Source of the DNA: Hydractinia symbiolongicarpus
Taxonomy: Eukaryota > Cnidaria > Hydrozoa > Anthoathecata > Hydractiniidae
DNA length: 64,000 bases
Assembly (NCBI RefSeq): GCF_029227915.1
Contig: NC_079883.1
Coordinates: forward strand, 7,938,001-8,002,000
Reading direction: 5' to 3'
The notes below the pieces were generated by a model. The model was not told where the DNA came from. It was given only the letters and a program-made list of their open reading frames with translations, and did no database searches. Below, one piece after another: positions 53,607 through 64,000 of the stretch (its first letter is position 1; every line of letters begins with the position of its first letter). The position numbers were made by a program, and so were the translations under genes.

Positions 53607-53771
53607 ATACTTACCTGACGGGGAAGTAAAGACTGATCAATGAGGGTTTTCTTCCAGAGTGAGGCTCTTGCATTGCACTACGCTTGGGCTGACCTCTGCG
53701 ATTACTGCAAACGTCAGTAACTCGACCGTACAATTTCTGGTAGTGGGGGCCTGCGTCCGCGCTCGCCCCCT
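53607..53771 (+). ncRNA. U1: U1 snRNA (R11)
   Basis: Identical to R1 as read. Confidence 0.95.
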
Positions 53772-54120
53772 CCTTAAGTCAAAATGAATGAGCTTAGAAA
53801 AGTTGCGCGGCCAAATGTCGGTGGTGACTTAAACGCTAAGGTAAAACCTCGCTTGGCTGTTACGAAACGTGATTGCGATATAAGTCCTCGGAAGGCGGCG
53901 GAATTTTATTTTATTTGCCATTCCGTCAGGGTTATTGGATGATCGGCAATAGATCGAGTTTGTATGCATTTGAAAGCTCTTTTTTCTCGTACTATCACCT
54001 GAAAATGTCGTAGGAAAATGTCATAGGAAACACTTTCAACAACCGCCACGTTCCTTAATTGTTATAACAAGAAATATATCACAGCACCATTGAAATGAAA
54101 AGGCAACAAATGAAAATGAA

Positions 54121-54240
54121 AAGCCTACGACACCGGGAGTTCCCAGGCGGTCCCCCATCCAAGTACTATCCCGGCCCGACGATGCTTAACTTCCGTGATC
54201 AGACGAGAACGGGTGTGTTCATCGTGGTATGGCCGTAGAC
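54121..54240 (-). rRNA. 5S rRNA: 5S ribosomal RNA (R11)
   Basis: Identical to R1 as read. Confidence 0.98.
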
Positions 54241-54437
54241 ATTAGTAGGGGCAAATACGTGCAATTTATTTTGACGTTGTGATCAAATTTTTTTATTTAA
54301 TTTCTTTGAGTTACTTAGGACAAGGCGTATGCATGGATTATCTATTAGACTTTAAGGTTATAGTTTTGTGAAAAAAACAATGTTTTTTTAAAGATGTGTG
54401 GCTATAAAAATAGCCGTTGTTTTCTGAGTGTAGCGGT

Positions 54438-54818
54438 TTACTTCTTCTGTCCTTTGTCGTTCTTCTTTGGGAGTAAGACAGCTTGAATGTTTGGCAAAAC
54501 ACCACCAGCTGCAATGGTTACACCGCTCAAAAGTTTGTTTAATTCTTCATCATTACGAACAGCCAATTGTAAATGTCTTGGAATAATCCTAGCTTTTTTG
54601 TTGTCTCTTGCTGCGTTACCAGCCAACTCCAATATCTCAGCAGATAAATATTCCAAGACGGCTGCTAAGTAAACTGGTGCTCCAGATCCAATTCGGTTAG
54701 CATAGTGCCCTCTACGAAGGAATCTATGCACTCTACCGACTGGAAATTGAAGTCCAGCTCTTGAGGATCTTGTCTTGGCTTTAGCCTTAGCTTTTCCACC
54801 TTTTCCACGTCCAGACAT
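54438..54818 (-). CDS. H2A: Histone H2A (R11)
   Basis: Protein identical to R1. Stem-loop at 54400-54415. Confidence 0.98.
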   Translation of the reverse strand: MSGRGKGGKAKAKAKTRSSRAGLQFPVGRVHRFLRRGHYANRIGSGAPVYLAAVLEYLSAEILELAGNAARDNKKARIIPRHLQLAVRNDEELNKLLSGVTIAAGGVLPNIQAVLLPKKNDKGQKK

Positions 54819-55102
54819 AACTGCGATTTGATTTGTAAGTTAATACAAAAACGTACGAATATTTAACGTAAGTGTTAACGAAATAAACTTTACTCGTTTT
54901 TTCATCATAAAAATAGGATCGAAATCATGTTTTTTTAACCAATCATAATTAAGTATTAAACAAAAGATTTTTTTTTTAACCAATTAAATTGCGTATCGGC
55001 GTTTTCGGATCGAATTCGATCCGATTTTTTTACTTATAAACAAAAAGTTTTGACTTGCAGTTTAATGCTTATTTACAAGTTAAGTAGCAAAAATTTTTAA
55101 CC

Positions 55103-55507
55103 ATGTCTGACGCAGCAGCTAAAGGAGGAAAACAGGCACCTAAAGTAGCCAAGAAAGGTGAAAAAAGAGCCGGCAAAAAAGGAGGAAAGATTGGTGGAAC
55201 TGGTGAAAAGAAACGCAAGAGAAAGAGAAAGGAAAGTTATGCTATTTACATCTACAATGTTTTGAAACAAGTTCACCCAGATGTCGGAGTTTCAAGCAAA
55301 GCTATGAGCATCATGAACTCATTTGTCAACGACATCTTTGAGCGCATTGCTTCCGAAGCTTCGCGTTTGGCTCTTCAAAACAAAAAGTCGACCATCTCTT
55401 CTCGTGAAATTCAAACCGCAGTACGTCTTCTCTTGCCTGGAGAACTTGCAAAACACGCAGTCAGTGAAGGAACAAAAGCCGTCACAAAATACACAAGTAG
55501 CAAGTAA
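55103..55507 (+). CDS. H2B: Histone H2B (R11)
   Basis: Protein identical to R1. One silent change, AGC to AGT (Ser132) at 55498. Stem-loop at 55531-55546. Confidence 0.98.
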   Translation: MSDAAAKGGKQAPKVAKKGEKRAGKKGGKIGGTGEKKRKRKRKESYAIYIYNVLKQVHPDVGVSSKAMSIMNSFVNDIFERIASEASRLALQNKKSTISSREIQTAVRLLLPGELAKHAVSEGTKAVTKYTSSK

Positions 55508-55969
55508 ACCAACGTCTACCAAACACAAACGGTCTTTTTTAAGACCACACATCTTTAAAAAAACATTTACTTGGCGTCACTACAAGTTAACCGAAGTTAA
55601 TAAAACTTCTAAATAATGTGCTTAAGAACACTAGCCTACATTTAAAATACTTCCCCATGTGTGTGTGTGGATTAGCTTCACTTTTCATACGTATTATTAG
55701 CTGTACTTGCAGAAAAGACAAGTACATTGATCCATGTTATTGCTTACATTTAACTTAACCCAGCTTTTCACGGAAACACTCCCAGGCAAATTAACCCTAC
55801 AAAGTATTTCTAAATTTTTTTTGTGTCATATATGACATAGTATCGTATAGCAATAAATGTAACTGTGACAAGACTTTACACATTGTGTAATTTGGAAGCG
55901 TGCACAAAGTAATGTTTTAAAAGATTTGTGGCTATAAAAATAGCCGTTTTTGTTGAGCAATGACAACGC

Positions 55970-56326
<357 letters not shown>

Positions 56327-56804
56327 TTAACAGAATTCAGACAGCTTTAAAAAGAGGCCATAAAATTACCTACTGCTCGTGGAAACACCCTAATTAACCA
56401 ATAGAGTTGCGTCATTACAAAATGTTCCGAACATTTTGTACATTTTTTTAAGTAAAACTGTAGTTTTTTTAAAAATTCGTGGTCTTAATGTTTCAGTAAG
56501 GCAATAAATTTGGCATCGTTGGAATTCGCCAAACCTTCTGCTACTTACTAAAAAAAAAAAAAGTCAAAAGCTTTTGTGTATCAGAAGATACAGCCGTTTT
56601 CCCGTAGCCAAAAAACACAGATTTTATAAAAATGTTAAAGTAATGAGCGTAATGTCATTATGCAGCCAATCAGAAATTACTTTCTTAGCACCAATCAAAT
56701 GGTTTGTTTTGAACCTTAGCTGTCAATCAATATGAGAAATAAAACTTTGGCGCGATAGTGCATTTTAGACCGTCTTGTGTATCCGTACTACATCGACTTC
56801 TTAA

Positions 56805-57218
<414 letters not shown>

Positions 57219-57579
57219 GCATCTTACCAAACAAAAAACGGCTATTTTTATAGCCACACATCCATAAAAAATATTACGGCTAGCTTTTTATATCAAACTT
57301 TGTTCTGCTTTCTGTTTAAATTTTATGCTACATAAAAATTTTATGCTACATAAAGTTTGACAATGTTAAAAATATGAAGGGCAAGAAAAGTAAAAGCAAG
57401 AAAATAAGAAATTTAAAAACGAAAATACTTAAACTTAGGGAATCTAATCTTAAAATTACTCTTTTTTAACTGTTTAAGTGACTTAAACAAGTTTAACTTT
57501 GTACCAAGATAATGTTTTTTTGTAAATGTGTGGCTATAAAAATAGCCGTTTGTTAATGTAATAGCCAGATACACACAAA

Positions 57580-58131
57580 TTATTTTTTTGCGGTCTTCTT
57601 TGCTGCCTTTTTGGGAGTCTTTTTGACCTTCTTTGCTGCAGGTTTTTTAGCAACAGGCTTCTTTGTGGGTTTCTTAGCTGCTGGTTTCTTAGCCGAGGCT
57701 TTCTTTGTGGCAGGCTTCTTTGCTGCTTTCTTTGGCGTGCTCTTCTTTGCTGGCTTCTTTTTTGGTGTACTTTTCTTTGCAGTAGGCTTCTTTGCCGTTG
57801 GCTTTTTTGCTGCGGCCTTTTTCTTAGGTTTTTCTTTTTTTACCTGACCTAGCTTGAATGATCCAGAAGCACCAGTGCCTTTAGTTTGAATCAAATCGCC
57901 TGATGTTACTCCTCGTTTAAGAGCCATTTTCAGATGATGATCTGAGTTTTCAGCAACTTTGTAATTTGCATGAATATATTTTGTAATAGCTTGGCGAGAT
58001 GAACCACCGCGTTCCTTTAGGGTAGCGATAGCAGCCTTGATCATGTCCACATATTTAGGGTGATCAGCTGTCTTCTTTGCAGCAGGTTTCTTCTTGGGTG
58101 CGATTTTCTTTGGAGAAGCTGCTTCACTCAT
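57580..58131 (-). CDS. H1: Histone H1 (R12)
   Basis: 183 residues, identical to R1. Stem-loop at 57532-57547. Confidence 0.97.
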   Translation of the reverse strand: MSEAASPKKIAPKKKPAAKKTADHPKYVDMIKAAIATLKERGGSSRQAITKYIHANYKVAENSDHHLKMALKRGVTSGDLIQTKGTGASGSFKLGQVKKEKPKKKAAAKKPTAKKPTAKKSTPKKKPAKKSTPKKAAKKPATKKASAKKPAAKKPTKKPVAKKPAAKKVKKTPKKAAKKTAKK

Positions 58132-58710
58132 TTTTAATGTTTTCTTACAACAATCCAACGATAAACGATGCTTGTTATCACAGTAGAAGTATACTAAACA
58201 TTACCGTGTAAATGAGATATAATTTAAGACGGTGCGAAGTATGCGGACGTAAAAGTACCACTCCCGGGAATTGATTTGGCGCGAAAACAGAAATGTGTGT
58301 TTCTGTACATCGTATAATGTCCGTTTTGGGAGCCGCGACTATGCGAAAGCATGTTAATTTTTATTTGTAGCACGACGCAATAGTCTGAAAGAGAAGCTGC
58401 TGGAGTTTGAGGTCTTCAGCATTACATCTACTCTGTTAATTTGGGCTTCTTCCGCGCCCGTGTTAGGATTTTCATAAAGCGTTCTTTGGTTTGCGTTGCG
58501 TATGTCGGCCTACATCATCGACACGGCCTGTTTCCGGCTATTAGGAGCAATTCATATATTGGGCACTGCGTTTCGACTTTTTTATTAGACCACAGTAAAA
58601 AAATTCACTCACAGAAGTCCCTTTCTTTCATGGCTACAAACACGAAGAATTCTGTCGTAAGTAAAACGAATGCGCAAGCCAAAATAACGATGGGGCGAAG
58701 TCATAAGCAT

Positions 58711-58783
58711 CGCCCTGTGGCCCAATGGATAAGGCATCTGACTACGAATCAGGGGATTCCAGGTTCGACTCCTGGCAGGGTCG
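58711..58783 (+). tRNA. tRNA-Arg: tRNA-Arg(ACG) (R12)
   Basis: Identical to R1. Confidence 0.88.
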
Positions 58784-59105
58784 CACTGTCGCATTTCGGC
58801 TGCATGGTCTACTGTGTAACGCGCGCGCACGTTCTGGCGTAATGCGTTGATAAACGGAATGTACGCAGTCATATTGGAAAGTAATATCACGCACTTAGTA
58901 TCGTCGCCTTTGTTAGCATTCATGTAAGTTACCATCCACTCGCTACAGTCGCTCTCCATCCTACGGCTAAATCAACAGCCGTGATTTTTACTATGTCGCC
59001 GTCCATCCGTACGCGGTGACAGTTGTAAGCTTTACAGTAACGTGACATGCTCCACAAGCAGTTACGGTGTGTGGACGATGCCTATCATGGCAACGCTTGT
59101 TCTTT

Positions 59106-59292
59106 ATCGCTTCTCGGCCTAATGGCTAAGATCAAGTGTAGTATCTGTTCTTATCAGTTTAATATCTGGTAGGCCATTCTCTGAATGGTCAGTATATTAA
59201 TCTGATTTTTGGCCTTGGGTCATGGAGGTGGATTCATTCACGCCGTGACCACGGGTTGCCTTGGTGTTGCACTATTACCGATGGCGGCCCAC
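59106..59292 (+). ncRNA. U2: U2 snRNA (R12)
   Basis: Identical to R1 as read. Confidence 0.96.
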
Positions 59293-59482
59293 ATAAGCAA
59301 TAAAAGAATAATAGCAGTCCTCTTTCCGACGGCACTCTGCATAGTCTACGGCGGGAACAAAACGCGTACACTGGGGGAGAATACAGCCTATGCCCCGCGA
59401 CACGGCAGTTTATAACACACTCAAGCCACAAGCATTAACAAACTTTGAAGGGTACCCTCATGCTACGGTGCAGTTCCAACTC

Positions 59483-59647
59483 ATACTTACCTGACGGGGA
59501 AGTAAAGACTGATCAATGAGGGTTTTCTTCCAGAGTGAGGCTCTTGCATTGCACTACGCTTGGGCTGACCTCTGCGATTACTGCAAACGTCAGTAACTCG
59601 ACCGTACAATTTCTGGTAGTGGGGGCCTGCGTCCGCGCTCGCCCCCT
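59483..59647 (+). ncRNA. U1: U1 snRNA (R12)
   Basis: Identical to R1 as read. Confidence 0.95.
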
Positions 59648-59996
59648 CCTTAAGTCAAAATGAATGAGCTTAGAAAAGTTGCGCGGCCAAATGTCGGTGG
59701 TGACTTAAACGCTAAGGTAAAACCTCGCTTGGCTGTTACGAAACGTGATTGCGATATAAGTCCTCGGAAGGCGGCGGAATTTTATTTTATTTGCCATTCC
59801 GTCAGGGTTATTGGATGATCGGCAATAGATCGAGTTTGTATGCATTTGAAAGCTCTTTTTTCTCGTACTATCACCTGAAAATGTCGTAGGAAAATGTCAT
59901 AGGAAACACTTTCAACAACCGCCACGTTCCTTAATTGTTATAACAAGAAATATATCACAGCACCATTGAAATGAAAAGGCAACAAATGAAAATGAA

Positions 59997-60116
59997 AAGC
60001 CTACGACACCGGGAGTTCCCAGGCGGTCCCCCATCCAAGTACTATCCCGGCCCGACGATGCTTAACTTCCGTGATCAGACGAGAACGGGTGTGTTCATCG
60101 TGGTATGGCCGTAGAC
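59997..60116 (-). rRNA. 5S rRNA: 5S ribosomal RNA (R12)
   Basis: Identical to R1 as read. Confidence 0.98.
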
Positions 60117-60325
60117 ATTAGTAGGGGCAAATACGTGCAATTTATTTTGACGTTGTGATCAAATTTTTTTATTTAATTTCTTTGAGTTACTTAGGACAAG
60201 GCGTATGCATGGATTATCTATTAGACTTTAAGGTTATAGTTTTGTGAAAAAAACAATGTTTTTTTAAAGATGTGTGGCTATAAAAATAGCCGTTGTTTTC
60301 TGAGTGTAGCGGTTTACTTCTTCTG

Positions 60326-60694
60326 TCATTTGTCGTTCTTCTTTGGGAGTAAGACAGCTTGAATGTTTGGCAAAACACCACCAGCTGCAATGGTTACACC
60401 GCTCAAAAGTTTGTTTAATTCTTCATCATTACGAACAGCCAATTGTAAATGTCTTGGAATAATCCTAGCTTTTTTGTTGTCTCTTGCTGCGTTACCAGCC
60501 AACTCCAATATCTCAGCAGATAAATATTCCAAGACGGCTGCTAAGTAAACTGGTGCTCCAGATCCAATTCGGTTAGCATAGTGCCCTCTACGAAGGAATC
60601 TATGCACTCTACCGACTGGAAATTGAAGTCCAGCTCTTGAGGATCTTGTCTTGGCTTTAGCCTTAGCTTTTCCACCTTTTCCACGTCCAGACAT
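60326..60694 (-). CDS. H2A: Histone H2A, C-terminally shortened (R12)
   Basis: A single change turns the Gly123 codon GGA into TGA at 60326-60328, so the protein has 122 residues and ends PKKNDK instead of KNDKGQKK. The histone fold, docking domain and the PKK lysines remain, so the product could still enter nucleosomes. The old stop is 12 bases further at 60314 and the stem-loop at 60276-60291 is intact, which leaves stop-to-stem-loop distance 12 nt longer than in other copies. Confidence 0.95.
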   Translation of the reverse strand: MSGRGKGGKAKAKAKTRSSRAGLQFPVGRVHRFLRRGHYANRIGSGAPVYLAAVLEYLSAEILELAGNAARDNKKARIIPRHLQLAVRNDEELNKLLSGVTIAAGGVLPNIQAVLLPKKNDK

Positions 60695-60978
60695 AACTGC
60701 GATTTGATTTGTAAGTTAATACAAAAACGTACGAATATTTAACGTAAGTGTTAACGAAATAAACTTTACTCGTTTTTTCATCATAAAAATAGGATCGAAA
60801 TCATGTTTTTTTAACCAATCATAATTAAGTATTAAACAAAAGATTTTTTTTTTAACCAATTAAATTGCGTATCGGCGTTTTCGGATCGAATTCGATCCGA
60901 TTTTTTTACTTATAAACAAAAAGTTTTGACTTGCAGTTTAATGCTTATTTACAAGTTAAGTAGCAAAAATTTTTAACC

Positions 60979-61383
60979 ATGTCTGACGCAGCAGCTAAAG
61001 GAGGAAAACAGGCACCTAAAGTAGCCAAGAAAGGTGAAAAAAGAGCCGGCAAAAAAGGAGGAAAGATTGGTGGAACTGGTGAAAAGAAACGCAAGAGAAA
61101 GAGAAAGGAAAGTTATGCTATTTACATCTACAATGTTTTGAAACAAGTTCACCCAGATGTCGGAGTTTCAAGCAAAGCTATGAGCATCATGAACTCATTT
61201 GTCAACGACATCTTTGAGCGCATTGCTTCCGAAGCTTCGCGTTTGGCTCTTCAAAACAAAAAGTCGACCATCTCTTCTCGTGAAATTCAAACCGCAGTAC
61301 GTCTTCTCTTGCCTGGAGAACTTGCAAAACACGCAGTCAGTGAAGGAACAAAAGCCGTCACAAAATACACAAGCAGCAAGTAA
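60979..61383 (+). CDS. H2B: Histone H2B (R12)
   Basis: Protein identical to R1. Stem-loop at 61407-61422. Confidence 0.98.
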   Translation: MSDAAAKGGKQAPKVAKKGEKRAGKKGGKIGGTGEKKRKRKRKESYAIYIYNVLKQVHPDVGVSSKAMSIMNSFVNDIFERIASEASRLALQNKKSTISSREIQTAVRLLLPGELAKHAVSEGTKAVTKYTSSK

Positions 61384-61845
61384 ACCAACGTCTACCAAAC
61401 ACAAACGGTCTTTTTTAAGACCACACATCTTTAAAAAAACATTTACTTGGCGTCACTACAAGTTAACCGAAGTTAATAAAACTTCTAAATAATGTGCTTA
61501 AGAACACTAGCCTACATTTAAAATACTTCCCCATGTGTGTGTGTGGATTAGCTTCACTTTTCATACGTATTATTAGCTGTACTTGCAGAAAAGACAAGTA
61601 CATTGATCCATGTTATTGCTTACATTTAACTTAACCCAGCTTTTCACGGAAACACTCCCAGGCAAATTAACCCTACAAAGTATTTCTAAATTTTTTTTGT
61701 GTCATATATGACATAGTATCGTATAGCAATAAATGTAACTGTGACAAGACTTTACACATTGTGTAATTTGGAAGCGTGCACAAAGTAATGTTTTAAAAGA
61801 TTTGTGGCTATAAAAATAGCCGTTTTTGTTGAGCAATGACAACGC

Positions 61846-62202
<357 letters not shown>

Positions 62203-62680
62203 TTAACAGAATTCAGACAGCTTTAAAAAGAGGCCATAAAATTACCTACTGCTCGTGGAAACACCCTAATTAACCAATAGAGTTGCGTCATTACAAAATG
62301 TTCCGAACATTTTGTACATTTTTTTAAGTAAAACTGTAGTTTTTTTAAAAATTCGTGGTCTTAATGTTTCAGTAAGGCAATAAATTTGGCATCGTTGGAA
62401 TTCGCCAAACCTTCTGCTACTTACTAAAAAAAAAAAAAGTCAAAAGCTTTTGTGTATCAGAAGATACAGCCGTTTTCCCGTAGCCAAAAAACACAGATTT
62501 TATAAAAATGTTAAAGTAATGAGCGTAATGTCATTATGCAGCCAATCAGAAATTACTTTCTTAGCACCAATCAAATGGTTTGTTTTGAACCTTAGCTGTC
62601 AATCAATATGAGAAATAAAACTTTGGCGCGATAGTGCATTTTAGACCGTCTTGTGTATCCGTACTACATCGACTTCTTAA

Positions 62681-63094
<414 letters not shown>

Positions 63095-63455
63095 GCATCT
63101 TACCAAACAAAAAACGGCTATTTTTATAGCCACACATCCATAAAAAATATTACGGCTAGCTTTTTATATCAAACTTTGTTCTGCTTTCTGTTTAAATTTT
63201 ATGCTACATAAAAATTTTATGCTACATAAAGTTTGACAATGTTAAAAATATGAAGGGCAAGAAAAGTAAAAGCAAGAAAATAAGAAATTTAAAAACGAAA
63301 ATACTTAAACTTAGGGAATCTAATCTTAAAATTACTCTTTTTTAACTGTTTAAGTGACTTAAACAAGTTTAACTTTGTACCAAGATAATGTTTTTTTGTA
63401 AATGTGTGGCTATAAAAATAGCCGTTTGTTAATGTAATAGCCAGATACACACAAA

Positions 63456-64000
63456 TTATTTTTTTGCGGTCTTCTTTGCTGCCTTTTTGGGAGTCTTTTT
63501 GACCTTCTTTGCTGCAGGTTTTTTAGCAACAGGCTTCTTTGTGGGTTTCTTAGCTGCTGGTTTCTTAGCCGAGGCTTTCTTTGTGGCAGGCTTCTTTGCT
63601 GCTTTCTTTGGCGTGCTCTTCTTTGCTGGCTTCTTTTTTGGTGTACTTTTCTTTGCAGTAGGCTTCTTTGCCGTTGGCTTTTTTGCTGCGGCCTTTTTCT
63701 TAGGTTTTTCTTTTTTTACCTGACCTAGCTTGAATGATCCAGAAGCACCAGTGCCTTTAGTTTGAATCAAATCGCCTGATGTTACTCCTCGTTTAAGAGC
63801 CATTTTCAGATGATGATCTGAGTTTTCAGCAACTTTGTAATTTGTATGAATATATTTTGTAATAGCTTGGCGAGATGAACCACCGCGTTCCTTTAGGGTA
63901 GCGATAGCAGCCTTGATCATGTCCACATATTTAGGGTGATCAGCTGTCTTCTTTGCAGCAGGTTTCTTCTTGGGTGCGATTTTCTTTGGAGAAGCTGCTT
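63456..64000 (-). CDS. H1: Histone H1, N-terminus beyond window (R13)
   Basis: The start codon would be at about 64007, just outside. The visible part matches R1 except Ala55 to Thr (HTNYK for HANYK) in the globular domain. Stem-loop at 63408-63423. Confidence 0.96.
   Translation of the reverse strand, partial: AASPKKIAPKKKPAAKKTADHPKYVDMIKAAIATLKERGGSSRQAITKYIHTNYKVAENSDHHLKMALKRGVTSGDLIQTKGTGASGSFKLGQVKKEKPKKKAAAKKPTAKKPTAKKSTPKKKPAKKSTPKKAAKKPATKKASAKKPAAKKPTKKPVAKKPAAKKVKKTPKKAAKKTAKK

Overview
The window is a tandem array from an animal nuclear genome. A unit of about 5,876 bp repeats end to end and carries nine genes: the five replication-dependent histones (H1, H2A, H2B, H3, H4), 5S rRNA, U1 snRNA, U2 snRNA and a tRNA-Arg(ACG). 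The histone genes have no introns and end in a metazoan-type 3' stem-loop instead of a poly(A) signal. The AT-rich spacers, the histone sequences and the linkage to 5S suggest an invertebrate. A cnidarian, perhaps a hydrozoan, is my best guess, but with low confidence.

Gene order in the forward reading of a unit (arrows show transcription): <-H2B H2A-> 5S-> <-U1 <-U2 <-tRNA-Arg H1-> <-H3 H4->. H2A/H2B and H3/H4 are divergent pairs that share a promoter region each. H1/H3 and H4/H2B converge on their stem-loops. 5S and U1 converge. U1, U2 and the tRNA lie on one strand.

Layout: positions 1-12409 are in forward orientation (units R1 1-5876, R2 5877-11748, start of R3 to 12409). Positions 12410-12909 are exactly 500 N. 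From 12910 to the end the whole array is inverted: R4 (partial) 12910-16953, R5 16954-22829, R6 22830-26786, R7 26787-32256, R8 32257-38132, R9 38133-44008, R10 44009-49884, R11 49885-55760, R12 55761-61636, R13 (partial) 61637-64000. R6 and R7 are fused by a 2,325-bp deletion that removed one 5S, one H2A, one H2B and most of one H4.

Units are nearly identical. The differences I could find by eye are a handful of substitutions (one makes a premature stop in the R12 H2A, one changes H1 Ala55 to Thr in R13), the R6/R7 deletion, and eight homopolymer length changes, all in R2, one of which breaks the R2 H1 frame. The R2 pattern looks like consensus error rather than biology.

Together the genes supply bulk chromatin proteins for S phase, one ribosomal RNA, two spliceosomal RNAs and possibly one tRNA. 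They use three promoter classes: Pol II histone, Pol II snRNA with a shared proximal element near -55, and Pol III internal promoters. The most unusual point is the packaging of all of these into one homogenised repeat. Detailed descriptions are given at the first copy (R1); entries for later copies give only position, stem-loop and differences.
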